Source: Helicoverpa zea (lineage: Eukaryota; Arthropoda; Insecta; Lepidoptera; Noctuidae). From it: DNA of 64,000 bases. Positions within the stretch are counted from its first letter, which is position 1; the number at the start of each line of letters is the position of its first letter. A program made the position numbers and the translations under genes. This document shows positions 11,014 to 22,986 of the stretch, one piece after another. The notes beneath the pieces were generated by a model that was given only the letters and a program-made list of their open reading frames with translations, did not search any database and had not been told where the DNA came from. Where the stretch lies: contig NC_061470.1 of NCBI RefSeq assembly GCF_022581195.2, forward strand, positions 2,604,001 through 2,668,000. Direction: 5' to 3'.

Positions 11014-11804
11014 AGCTTTAAGGCCTGGTTTATAATTAACTTTAGGGTTCTGTAATAAATGATGAATAAAACTTAATTGGTAAGTTATTATTTGATTTGT
11101 GGAAATAAATAAAATTATTATGATTACATAAATTTATTAAAATGCCTTTAGATGGCTTGATATGTTTTTACCTCAAATTATTTTTCATAATTAAATTAAA
11201 TAACAACTAGAACAGTTTTCTTAAAATATTTTTAATACATAATACATTCTATACATTTACATTGAACTACATAAAATCAATAAACCAATAAGAAAAACAA
11301 TGGTTCAATGGAAAACTAAAATACGATACCCAAAATCATCTAATAATTTAATAAATAAAATTGTTTTAATTTATTGTCGGGATAAATTGTATTATTTTTC
11401 ATGTAAATATAATATTTAGACTCATTTCCAGCAATTAATTCGTTTAATAAAACTATCATCTTCGCTACGATTAGATACATAAGTACTTTGTACATTTTAT
11501 GTTTTGCCTATTAAGAAAATTGAATTTAATGGGTAATCTATACATATAATAATCTATATCTATACATATAATAAATCTGTAAAAAAACTGTGTCTGTACA
11601 TTGAATATATTAAAAAAATAATAATTGGGTGGGGTTTAGAAACAGTAATAGAGCACAAATCCAAAAAAAAAATTCTGTCTGTATGTCTGTATGTCTGTTT
11701 GTTTGTACACGCTAATCTTCCGAACTACTGAACGGATTTCAATGATTTTTTCTTTGTTGTATCAGTATTAAGCCTGGTCAACATATAGGCTATAATTTAT
11801 CTTC

Positions 11805-12200
11805 GAAACTTGAAGACCTGATGCAGAACTCCAACAGACCAACAAAACTATAAGAGATACAAAAATGGTGCCATGGCAAAAATTGTTTCATGTGATGAGC
11901 ATTTTCAGCTGAGATAATAAATTTGAAGATCTGGAACACCTGATGTGGAACCCCAAGAGCCCAGCTTCTCTGTACCATATACAGGTATGATGTTTTAGCA
12001 AAAGTTGTTCAATTTGATAAGCACTTTCTATTGACTTCTACAAATTGAAGATCTAAAACACCTGATGTGGAACTCCAGGGGCCCAGCTAGACTATAGCAT
12101 ATGAAGATAAGACGTTTTAGCAAAAGTGGTTCAATCTGATAAGCACTCTCTATTGACGTATAAACATCGAAGATCTGGAACACCTGATGTGAACTTCAAG
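11805..12200. repeat. Four ~120-bp tandem units within a Helitron-like repeat
   Basis: Units begin near 11810, 11931, 12047 and 12167, each with a variant of GAAGATCTGGAACACCTGATG. The surrounding repeat starts near CTATACATATAATAAATCTG (about 11560), a motif also seen at 54336 and common at the ends of lepidopteran Helitron-like elements. The class is inferred. Confidence 0.6.
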
Positions 12201-12479
12201 AGCAATACTAAACTTGTAATGTATAGAAATGAATGTTATGAAATAGGTATGGCGAATCAAAAAAAAGTAATTAGTCCGTCTTATAGATAACCCTAAAATA
12301 ATGGACACGTATTTTTCTTTTCTCTCTCGCACAAACAAATAATAACGAAGATACAACACGCTTGAATTTCATGTTAAGTCACTGCTTAGTACAAATTTTA
12401 CATACCTAGACGTGGCGTCACGAGCCCCCCACTCTCCGACTTTGTTGCGTTATATCTCATTATTATTTTGTATGTCTCT

Positions 12480-13140
12480 TCCAGACCTCGGGACTACAGA
12501 GTTCCGAATTTTTGGGAGGCAAAACGTGGGGCCGAAGCCAACCCGCTGAAGCCTTTTGAGACAACTTTAATGAAATGGTGACACAAAACCGACGATTATC
12601 CCTTTATTACACTATAGAAATGAACCCAGGACAATCCCCGGTGGACGTCGTTAAAATAAGACAATCCCCGGTTCTGTGCTAAACTATTGCTAACTATGGA
12701 GGAAAAAGTACTTGGGCTATTGTGATGGGAAGTTAGTGGATGACAATGTATTAGCTACATGTAAAAATGGCAGGTGGAGACTTGCCACCTCACTTACTGG
12801 GCCCCCGGGAACCAGACACTGAATAGCAACAAGAGGGCAACAGGTACATGAGCGGCTGTAGGGTGAGGATACCTCGGTGGACTTTAAACGCTGATTACGC
12901 GCTCCCTGTGCTTACCATGAGGCACCTACCCCTCCGAGCAGGGCTACTAATCCTGCTCTAGCGACTCCACTCTGGATGGCCAAGCCAAGCCAAGAGGCGT
13001 GAGAACCTACCCCCGTCATGGTTCACTCCAACCGGCCGGAGATGGGGGACAGTATACTCTCCCTGGAGAACTCAGTATATATAGCCCCGCGGGGTCGCTA
13101 CTCCCCGTCATCAGCCTCAGATGTCCTGCGGTGCTGTATC
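12480..13140 (+). mobile_element. GC-richer retroelement-like segment (probable non-LTR 5' region)
   Basis: Markedly more GC-rich than the surroundings, with no long conserved ORF. I recognise parts (GCCGGAGATGGGGGACAGTA and the following stretch) as a dispersed lepidopteran repeat, probably the untranslated region of a non-LTR element. The part from 12927 onward is also at 1-214. Classification is tentative. Confidence 0.4.
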
Positions 13141-14344
13141 TCATTATTATTGTCGTTATTATCTCAAGAGCCTTTGTCACAATTATGTTAGGGTCGACTT
13201 CCAGTCACGATGCAACTGAGTACCAGTGTTTTACAAGGAGCGACTGCCTATCTGACCTCCACAACCCGGTTACCCGCTCAACCCAACACCCCTTGGTAAG
13301 ACTTACTGGCTTCTGACTACCCATAACGACTGCCAAGAATGTTCAATGACAGCCGGAACCTACAGTTTAACATCCCCACCAAATAACTGTCATTGGTATC
13401 CAAAATATACGTAGAAAGTACATACGAACTTAGAAAAGTTGCATTGGCAGGCACTTGCCAGACCTGGAATCAAAGACGCACGCTCATACTCGAGAGATTG
13501 GTTCTCTACCCACTAAACCACCACGACTTCCACTAAGTCACCACGACTTTGTCATCTATTTAATGTTTTTTTACGTAATAATACGTGTACCTAATATTTT
13601 TGCCACTCACAACTTAAATGCGGACTAATTAGAATCACCACTTTTATCCCTATGGTCACGTCTATTGCGGTTCAGTTCTCAGCGTTTTGTTTAGTCTGCT
13701 GTGCTTTTGCCGTTAAAGTACAAAAATTAAATACATGGAACGTTTCCAATGGTTATGCGTATTCCGTTGTTTCCAAGTCAACGGGCCCTTAAAATTCAAT
13801 ATCAGACTATTCAGATCTTTGATTTTGCTGACCCCGTAGTCGCTGGCATAAGGGACAGGATCCGCGTACGAAGTCGCGGGCAGAAGCTAGTCCAGAATAA
13901 ACGATTAAAGATAAAATAGATAAGGATCTTAAATATGTAACCTATTTGCCTCTTTATCGTCAAAATCTTGCATACAATCTCATTCATTTATCTGAGCATA
14001 AATCATATTTAAGAGCAATTTCAGACATGCATATAACAAAGCCATATACATCAGTTTTTATAAGTTTGTAATTCATAATAGCTCCACTTTTGACACACCT
14101 GCATTTCGTACGAGCGTTGATGCTTATAACTGCCAGCATTTACTTCTCACAACTAATTTAAGAAACCGTATGTAACTCTAATATTTTAAGCTCAAAGCGT
14201 GATAATAAGCCGAGACGAGCGCATGTACGCGTAGAAAAAATAGTCTAACATCGCCCTTATTTTTAATTGAACGAATATTTTCACATTTTCATGCCAAATA
14301 ACATAGAATATTACTTATTTAATTTATATATTATTTATCTATAA

Positions 14345-17300
14345 TTAGTCTACACTTAAATTTCTAAAAGACCCTGGCATGCCCATATATTCTTCATTGA
14401 ACTTCCCGGCGTGTCGCTTCGTTTCATCAGTGCAGGCATTGCTCATCATCTCCATGTATTTCACGTGTCTTTCCATCGATAGTTCTTCAATTATTTCCTC
14501 TGTAATTAAGAAATGTTTAATTATAATTATTTATTTGATGCTTTGTTAGTTTTTGTCAGGATTGTTCAAAGAGTTGCCGATTCTCTGGCACTTACAACAA
14601 ATGTGGGTTTTAGTCAGTAAAATTTTCATACTCTCTCACGCTGCAATCAGAGTGGTCATCTGACTCTGACCATCTGATGATTTTCCATTTAAAAAAAGAA
14701 GAGACGAGATTCTGATATTTCTCTGGTTTCGCCGTATTGACATTTGACTATGGGAGTGAAGTAATAGAGAGTGCACTATAATTATTTTTTATCCTACTTA
14801 TGTAGTTAATCGATTTCTTTAAAAAAAAAGCCGGGATCTGTGTGTGGCAGTTGGTGGTAAAATAAACACAGCAGAAACCTAATAGAACAACTTCTGGAGT
14901 GAAGTTAACATATTTTTTTTTGCTTGTTAATATTTCTCGAAGTTCTAATTCTCTTTACACAATCTTTCTTACCTTGCAACTTATGTGCGGATCTTTCATC
15001 GCCACCATATTCTACTGGTAGAATTTCTTTTGGGACTACTTTATAAAGTCCTTCTAAGCTGTTTTGCACTACAAATCGTTTACCGATTTTCTCGCTAACA
15101 ACTTGTTTAACTATGTTAATTAATATTTCTATGGCTTTTGATTCGGTTATTACTTGTATGCTTTTTAATCTTGCACCAAATCCTTCCTGAAAATATGAAA
15201 GAATTTAATTAGATATTTTATTGGATGATTGTTTTGGGAGACCTATGTTCAGCAGTAGACGGCAATTGGCTGATATGATGATGATGATTGGATTTAAATT
15301 GAGGATTTCCTTTTTAGGAAGTCGGTTGAAAGTACAATTTTGTGGAAAAACAAAGATCCATGGAGAAAACAAGTATATTTTGAACTATGGAAGAAATTAT
15401 GTAAATATAGATTTAATTTATTTTAAAATGTAATGTACCTACAGTTTATCAATAAAAAAAATCTTTTTTGGAACAATGGCTAAAGCAATTATCAAAAGTT
15501 GTTTTTTTTTTTTAAGCAGTGACGGAATAAGGAAACCTATACAGCATGTAGGCCTTCAATATATTTTAGTAACTTTGAAATTAAAGTAAATAATATTTTT
15601 ATGACAATATAATTGTTTTAATACTTACAACAAGAATGCTGACAAACTGTTGCAACTCCACTGTATTCAGTTTGGTCACCAAATCAAATAAATTTACATG
15701 CCTGAAGTCATATATTATAATGATACCATGTAAATAATCATTCAGTTTCATATATTCGCTAAGCTGAAAGAAGAAGAAATAACATTAACATAAATACATC
15801 CCGTACTTCTAACAAATTACCTTGAAATCGGTCCAGTCGTATTAGAGTAAAAGTGAAGGAAAACATCTTGAGAAACCTGGATTTGAAAGTCTAAAATCAC
15901 ACATCCACCTTGAGAAATATTGACGGTAAAAAAAAAATCCTAAGGGCATGTCCTGCATGAGCAAATCGCGAATGCAAAGAGATCCAAAGCGACGCGCCGC
16001 GACGTCACCACGTCACACTCCGGGGCTGCGGGATTGTTCGAAAGAGTTACCGTGGCCCTGGTACATAAAGGTCTTAAGAAGGAACATGGTTGGTTTTAGT
16101 CAGTAAGAGTCTGACACAGGGAATGTCAGACACTGCATCCACAGCGGGAGTAAACCAGTATCCTAGTTGTAATTGTTGAACAAACAAATCTAGCTGTATT
16201 CACATTCAACTAGTCGGCTTTTGAATGGCGTTTGTCCACTAAAAGGGTTAGCTGTTTAATCGAACGTTTATAACCATCCATTTATTTATATTATTCTATC
16301 ATTTTCAGATTATGACATTGGGTGCACGCGGAAGTCGAGATCCGATGGCCGTCGACCGTGCGAAAGTTGCTTTAAATTTCGGAAGGGTAGCTTAATTTGT
16401 TTACAAAACAATTCGAGCAGTGACCTTGAGATTTAAATAGTACTGACTGCTTTCCGCAGTTTCACTTGCCTCGTGAGGTTACTAATTCCCGCGCCTGGAT
16501 AAAAAGTAGCCTATGTTCTTTCTCAGGCTATATAATGGCGTCCACGGCCGATTTCGGCCACGGCGGTTGTTCTCATATAAGGAGATCAGCCAGCTGCGCA
16601 AGACATATTACAGTGCACAAGCATTGGCGCCGACACAAGTGCACTCACTGTTCCTTCATTTTCATAACCCGATGGGAAAGAAAATCCGACAAAACCGGAG
16701 AGTTATCTAGCGCAGGACCAACATTAACGTGCTCTCCGATGCACGGTTGTATCAATCACCAACTTCCAGACTACGGGATGCTTGTGAAAGTTTCTAAAAC
16801 CCACAAAGCGATTTCGGTCCGACCCGGTATCGAACCCGAGCCCTCAAGCGCAGCAGCCGCGCTTATGACCACTAGACCAACGACGCAAACTAATATATAG
16901 CTGTCTGCTGATCATTTAAATAGTTTCTGTAGTTTTTGACATAGAAGACAGATTAATAATAAGGTTAAATTAAGGTTAATTTGTGAGGAGGTTCTGTCTC
17001 TGGGACCCTAACCACCGGTACCTTGGACCCCCGTGCCCGATATCGGTGGCAACCTATTTTTTATATTTTTAAATGTTTTTTTATTTTTATATTTAATATT
17101 TAAAAATGTAAAATATATGTTCAAAAATAAATTAATGACAAAGGTTAAAAAAATATACTTACAACAACACTAAATTGGAAGTAATGCCATAGTACTTCGC
17201 TAGTAATTTGTTTTCCAGCAAAGCTTAAAAGTATGACTCTGTACAAATCCTTAGTTAGCTGAGGTAGGGGGATGAACAATCTGAAAGAAAAGTTAAAAAA

Positions 17301-19818
17301 ATCTAAATCTGTTTATCAGTTCGGAGCTTATGCGTACCTATATGATAAACTAACAAAATTGTTTTTTTTTTTTTTTCTGAAAAAGTGACTTTGTTATTAT
17401 GAATAATGTAATAAATAATGGATTTTGCATAGTAACATAATAATTTTAATTTTAATTAATGTGCTTAATATTAAATAAGTGAGGTATCACATCGCATAAA
17501 ATGGTTCTAATTAAAAAACAGTGTATTTAAAATTAGTATGGCCTTACTACAAAAACTTTAACGCCTGGTTTACAGTTGTCTAAAAATTTTGTGGCTGCAA
17601 AATGAACCATATGTCAACGTCATAATTTGACATTTTTTTAGACAAGGCTTAAACTGACGTTTAAAAGTTTTTGTGGTAAGACGGGTAGTATTTAAATATT
17701 GTATTGTATTTAATTAAAATCGAAAAGAAACTCATAAATTACTGAATCCATATTAGTTTGTTGGTTTTGGAACCTTCTGACAACTCATTCCGGATATATA
17801 TCGAACTAGCTTTCGCCCGCGGTTTCACCCGCGTCCTGTAGCCGGATAGTGACAAAAACTATCCTAAAACCTTCTCCCGGATCTAAGTTACCTCCCCTCT
17901 AATTTTCAGCCAAATCGGTCAAGCCGTTTTCATGTTATGCCGTGACAACGGAAAACGGGTTTCATTTTTGTATAAATTGATTACAAGACACCCTGTACTT
18001 AAATATAGATAGTACCTACGTATATCTTAAAAACCAATGGCTGATAAAAGTTGAAGGAAAACATCTTGAGAAAACCTGGACTATACATATAGTCTGTAAT
18101 CACCAACCCGCATTGAGCAAGCGTGGTGATTAATGCTTGATCCTTCTCCGTGTGAGAAGAGGCCGGAGCCCAGCAGTGGGACGATAAAAGTTTCACAAAC
18201 TAGTTTAAACAATATATATATATACTTACTTATCAACAAAATAATCTTCCGGTAAAACTGTCTTGACATTTGTCATAGCAAAGAACTTCGGTAAAAGTTT
18301 TCAATGTACACAATCTATCAATCTGCTTTTTCGCCTTTTCTACGGAACCCTTGCATGTTATTAGCACTCTTTCTAAATAATCGTCACCTGTAATTACAAA
18401 GAAACAGTGGTTAAAAACATAATGCTTTTTCTGATCTACTTGTCTTATAAAACTTAAATTAGATGAAATAATGCAAAGTATTTTCGGTATAGTCAAAATC
18501 ATCATCATCTGCCTAGCCTTTTCCCAACTATGTTGGAGTCTAACAGGATGCACCTGAGTACCAGTTTTTTACAGGGCGCGATTTTCTAGCTGACCTCTTC
18601 AACGCAGTTACCCTAGTAATCCTATAGTCCTTGGTAAGACTAGTATATTTGAATTATGTATAGTTGAAATATACAAGTTTTGTATACCTACTTATTAGGA
18701 GTATACAATCTGGCAAAAAGTTGGATACCCGTTAAGCAACATGGTAATATATTCAATGACCAAGTTAAGAGGACCGGTATCAAAAGTATGGCTTTGTCAA
18801 ACCTTCGTAAGTGTTATTCATAGTAATTAATTACGTATGCACGAGTAGTAGTTATTTTATTTTGTATACATTTTACTTCATTATTTTGGTTTCAAGACAA
18901 GCAAACCTTTATATATCAAATAGTTTGTGTAAAAAGTACTCATCTATATTTTCTTTATACTCGAAAATAAAATCAGGAAAGATATTATTTAAAGCTAAGC
19001 GTCCACTTGTCGGTATCGTACGCAACGGACGTATCGCACGCAATGAATCGTAGTATTATTTATATAGAAACTCAAACAAGATGTGCGATGCGTACGATGC
19101 GGACAGGTGGACGCACTTGTTTGAGTTTCTATATAAATAATACTACGATCCGTTGCGTGCGATACGTCCGTTGCGTACGATACCGACAAGTGGACGCTTA
19201 GCTTTAAAATGTATCATATATATTATTACTATCAAACGTACTTAGAATGTAGTATATCCAACCCGGTAAGAAGAAGCCTACAACCATTTCCTTACCTTTG
19301 TTATTTGTGTGAAGTGATATTAAAAAAAAAAAAATTAACTTAAAATTAGTCAGCAACTGCATCCTCTCTCCTAACCGAACATACTTCTTTTTCTCAGCCC
19401 GAGCGTCATGAGATCGATTTTTTTTTTATCCCAAATAGAAATGAGAAAGTATTGAAGCTAGGACACGCCTCTAGTTATATTTACTCTACCGACCATCAAC
19501 GGCCTTGAAAATACTCTAAGCGTAAATACCTGTGTTAAAATTTAGCCTATTTGGGCAGCTATGTGTTCCTAAGTACGAAGATTTAATACAGACACACAAT
19601 CATACAAACATCCATGCAGGTAGATAAAAGCCTATTAAAATAATTTACCACTTACTAAAATCCTTCTTGATAATATGATCCTGCTTTTGAAGCCACTCCT
19701 GCAAAATTTTGACAGCTTCTGCACGCCTCTCTGGTTTATCCAGATTGAAAATCTTTCTTATCTTCTCAATAATCTCATCAGGTAATGCTAAAAGACTTGT
19801 CTCAGTACTTAATCCCAT
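14345..19818 (-). CDS. CRAL-TRIO lipid-binding protein gene, locus A copy 2 (2-bp frameshift in exon 2; possible pseudogene)
   Basis: Exons on the minus strand: 19818-19656, 18387-18230, 17280-17163, 15763-15629, 15186-14973 and 14499-14345, with splice phases 1,2,0,0,1. The ATG used is the one before GLSTETSLLAL; it gives the family-typical 54-residue first exon. Upstream in-frame sequence has no earlier ATG. Exon 1 carries the N-terminal helical region (DKPERRAEAVKIL, KQDHIIKKDF), exon 5 carries EGFGARLK and PVEYGGDE, and exon 6 ends GMPGSFRNLSVD. Exon 2 is 158 bp; paralogues have 157 or 160. After the conserved LCTLKT (about residue 85) two bases are missing, where paralogues read a T-L-x-P-type segment. 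The frame shifts and meets TGA just before the donor. Past the shift, the alternative frame reads LLPKFFAMTNVKT, clearly family-like. Both copies share this lesion, so either the gene is dead or a systematic error was made in a T-rich run. The other five exons are open. Confidence 0.85.
16458..16893 (-). mobile_element. tRNA-derived SINE, second family (copy 2)
   Basis: Duplicate of the element at 3530-3965, inside intron 3 of locus A copy 2. The two differ by at least one base near 16799 (CCCAC where copy 1 has ACCAC). Confidence 0.7.
18991..19207. mobile_element. Foldback MITE, near-perfect palindrome (copy 2)
   Basis: Identical in structure to the element at 6057-6273 and carried by the large duplication; intron 1 of locus A copy 2. 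Confidence 0.9.
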
Positions 19819-19940
19819 TTTAAAGCAAATTTTTGTCACCACTAATTAAAGTTTTATTTTTTATTTGTCTTAATGCGTGAGAGTTTTGTGTTTGTATTGA
19901 AATTCTTTGTTCAACTAGTTCTCATTAATTTATTATCCAG

Positions 19941-19948
19941 TATATATA
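19941..19948 (-). promoter_or_regulatory. Possible TATA box of locus A
   Basis: TATATATA on the minus strand, 123-130 bases upstream of the exon 1 ATG (19818). The same element is present in copy 1 at about 7005-7012. I see no strong initiator 30 bases downstream. Confidence 0.35.
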
Positions 19949-21010
19949 ACCTTTTTTCAATTATTCAAATTTTTTTCGAAACGTCTCTTATCTATGATTC
20001 AGAACTAGTTTTGAGTGGGTTTCTGTCCAAAAATTTTTGTAGGTACTGTAGAGTAGTAAGAAACTTCTTAGTCTACTCTCGATTGCGGTTAAAAAATTCA
20101 GATTGGTAAAGAGTTGGGCCAATATTTTCACCTGATGGATACCCCAAACTAGCCAACGACTACGGGATAGGTCCCTGAAAATGTGGATGGTGGTAAAACT
20201 CGAAGGGTTGAGAGGAAATGAGGAGGCCTTTACCCAGCAATGGGACATATCACGTTAGAAAAGTTGGTGGTACAAGGGGGCGTTTTGAGGATGCTGTCCT
20301 TTGTAAATATTGCCGCGTAACAAGTGCTAATCTGATTAGCCTACTTTTTATCCATGATTTTGTCCTTAAGAAAAACCCCAGTACAAAACATACACAACAT
20401 AAAAAATAGAAGAAATACATTAGTATTAATTGCGTTGCTAGGTCTCTCTCCCATCGTTTTGGATTGCCGTCGCATCGGACTTTGAGAATGAGAAAATAAT
20501 AAGTGCACCAGTGTCTGCACTTATCATACGCAGTCCTGTGAAACCGGTCTAGACATATGTAGATTTAGAGCTCCCGCACACTGACAACTTTTAGTCGGCC
20601 AAAATTTTAAAGTGGGTGGTCTCATAAATCATTATAAAAATTAATGGTAGTCTGCACGTAACAAAAAACCGATATCAGACCGACTGAAAACTTGGAATGG
20701 AATTAAGATTTTCTTTACAAAAAATATGCCAACCATCGGGTCAACTGTCGATCGACTGTTTAGTCTGTATGCTCTTAAGATATTTCAAAATCTCGTTTTT
20801 TTAACGAGGATCATAAAACAATTAATGGATTAATTATTAAAATGCCTTAAAAACATAATTATTTCGAGTAGGATACGTGGAATGGCTAAATGACTATTCT
20901 GTGTTTACGTTAATTGCACAATTTTTTACAAGTCTGGGGGTTCTACCAGAAGTTAAAAAAATATAGGTACTGTAAAATTAAGCTGATAAATTAGTACCTA
21001 ATTGTATATT

Positions 21011-22061
21011 TAGAGTACCCGCATACTGTAAATTAAACAGTTGGCTGACAGTTGACTCGGGTAGGCATAATTCTTCTTAAGGGCTTATTACACTTTACTA
21101 AATTTAGTAGCCTAATTAGGATTCAGAAAAAGAACGAAATTAGAAGCTTCTAATCACACTGTTCTAAATATAGTTACTAAATCAGTTGCCTGCTGAAACG
21201 CAACAAAGGCGGACGTTTATAAATAAAATGGCTCCAGTGCTCTCCAAAATTCAAAAAATTGGCCTCGCCGTGGCTGTGGCCGTTGGGTCCATCAAAATAA
21301 AGGAAAAGAAAAGAAAGACGTGGGTCAAGGAATATTTGATTTACAAACATGAATATAATGAGTGTTTTAGAACCGGCAGACTTCAGAAATTATCTTCGAA
21401 TGGATTCAAGATCGTTCGATATTTTACTAAGTCTTGTGACACCATATATACAACTAGCCGTTTTCCCGCGGTTTCACCCGCGTCCCGTGGTAACTACTGC
21501 CCGTATAAAATATAGCCTATGTTACTCGTGTAAAATGTAGCTTTCGAATGGTGAAAGAATTTTTAAAAACTGTCCAGTAGTTTTTGAGCCTATTCATTAC
21601 AACCAAACAAACAAACAAACAAAGTTTTCCTCTTTATAATATTAGTATAGAAAACAAAATACTCAATTTTTCAAATAACAAACGGCATGCGACATATTGA
21701 CACATCCACTCGCCGAAAGTGCTGCACACCGACTAAATCGACTAAATGCGATCAAACTTTCCTAAATTCGACTCTAATTAGATTTCTAAATGATTTAGTG
21801 AGTCAGTAGCCGTACTTTTTCCTAAATTTAGAAACCTATCTTCCTGAATGCGATTACATTTGTCTGAATTTAGTGACTAAATCATTTAGACGACTGAATT
21901 TAGTAAAGTGTAATAAGCCCTTTAAGAAAATCTTCAAACTTTTGTAGTCGGTCTGATATCGGTTTTTTGTAATGTGCGTACTACCATTCATCTCCATAAT
22001 GATTTATGAGCCCAAACAAACTATCGGGCCACCAAATGTTTGTAGTGTGCGCGTATTCTTA
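21011..22061. mobile_element. MITE-X interrupted by a Harbinger element
   Basis: Left end TAGAGTACCCGCATACTG and right end (inverse) TAAGAATACGCGCACACTAC resemble the MITE at 20566-20777. Removing 21080-21921 plus one TTA restores a continuous copy with AAGAAAATCTT, matching the intact relative. Confidence 0.6.
21080..21921 (+). mobile_element. PIF/Harbinger-like element, 842 bp, internally deleted
   Basis: Inverted ends of 28 bp (AGGGCTTATTACACTTTACT at the start, one mismatch between ends) are flanked by TTA at 21077-21079 and 21922-21924, the family's TWA target duplication. The interior encodes a short stretch around 21349-21460 (EPADFRNYLRMDSRSFDILL) that I recognise as the N-terminal part of a Harbinger (HARBI1-like) nuclease. 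The DDE domain is missing. A LINE/SINE tail repeat (about 21453-21650) is inserted right after it. Confidence 0.8.
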
Positions 22062-22559
22062 CCTGCCAAAATTTTACCTGTTTTGTCTATTATTTATTTT
22101 TATTTATTACACCAAGGGTCAGTGGTTACTAGAATTTTGTTATTTCATAAAGGTTGAAAAGATTGACTACTGGCAAATCATACAGTTGGTGGATAGTGCG
22201 GATAGATAGTATGAAGACACATAAATACTGTCGGACTTCTTAGCAGTCTAGAAGACTTTCCAGATGTTTATTCCAAATCATCACTCTCTCTCCCGAGCCT
22301 TTTCCTAACTACGTTGGGGTCGGCTTCCAGTCTAACAGGATTCAGCTGAGTACCCGTTATGTTTATTTCAAATATATAAATAAAAAATATTCCGTCTGGA
22401 TTTGCAATAGATAAAGTTGGAAACTAGTCAGCTTTCTTAATATTTACTGTTGACCTATGGAATGGCAATAAAAAGTTTCTAGTAAGCTATTAAAGGACTT
22501 GTAGAGTGTTGTAAGTCTCAAATTTGGGTGGGTTCGAGAAACAAATATTAAAAAAAAAC

Positions 22560-22565
22560 TTTATT
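22560..22565 (-). terminator. Candidate poly(A) signal
   Basis: AATAAA on the minus strand about 420 bases past the stop codon at 22987 of the gene at 22987-27668, followed by a T/A-rich run. It is the nearest canonical hexamer I noticed; no transcript evidence is available. Confidence 0.3.
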
Positions 22566-22986
22566 CACAATTAATTTAATCCATCACAAAGACATTGTAC
22601 AAACACGCTAGTTAATACAAGGACATTTTTAATTTCATTATATTACAGTGTGAACTCATAATTATTGCATTGTTCTTATAAATGTATAAAAAAAGATTTC
22701 TTAGGCATACTAGTAATCTGTTGCCACTGGGTAAATATTTTAGCTTTAGGCTTTTTTGCGGATTCAAAGAAAACTACTTCTAGCACTTTTATCATACGAA
22801 TTTTAACAATAAATCCATGCTTGTGGTTTAAATTTCGCTTTTCATTTCAAGGTTCACTCTTTTGAACATGGCCGATGCCAGATCGCCTATCTCTGTTTTA
22901 TTTTAATCTTCCCCATCATCATCATCATGTAAAATCACAATTAACTTAACTTCTAATTATTTTACTAATATAAAATTTCTTTATAA

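Larger units (their letters stand above)
10797..12480. other. Upstream region of the isolated first exon
   Basis: AT-rich, with a possible TATA box near 11010. About 11040-11540 contains nothing I recognise. From about 11540 a dispersed repeat begins, which includes the tandem units at 11805-12200. Confidence 0.5.
12927..20974. repeat. Large duplication, copy 2 (continuous)
   Basis: Second copy of the block at 1-8037, offset by about 12.93 kb. The offset drifts from 12,926 to 12,937 through small indels. Unlike copy 1 it is joined to unique sequence on both sides, so it should be taken as the reference version of locus A. Confidence 0.93.
19819..22986. other. Intergenic between locus A and the next CRAL-TRIO gene
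   Basis: Contains MITE-X (20566-20777), a second MITE-X interrupted by a Harbinger relic (21011-22061), and a SINE remnant (about 22285-22360, minus). About 22380-22980 is AT-rich and holds only a candidate poly(A) signal. Confidence 0.6.
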
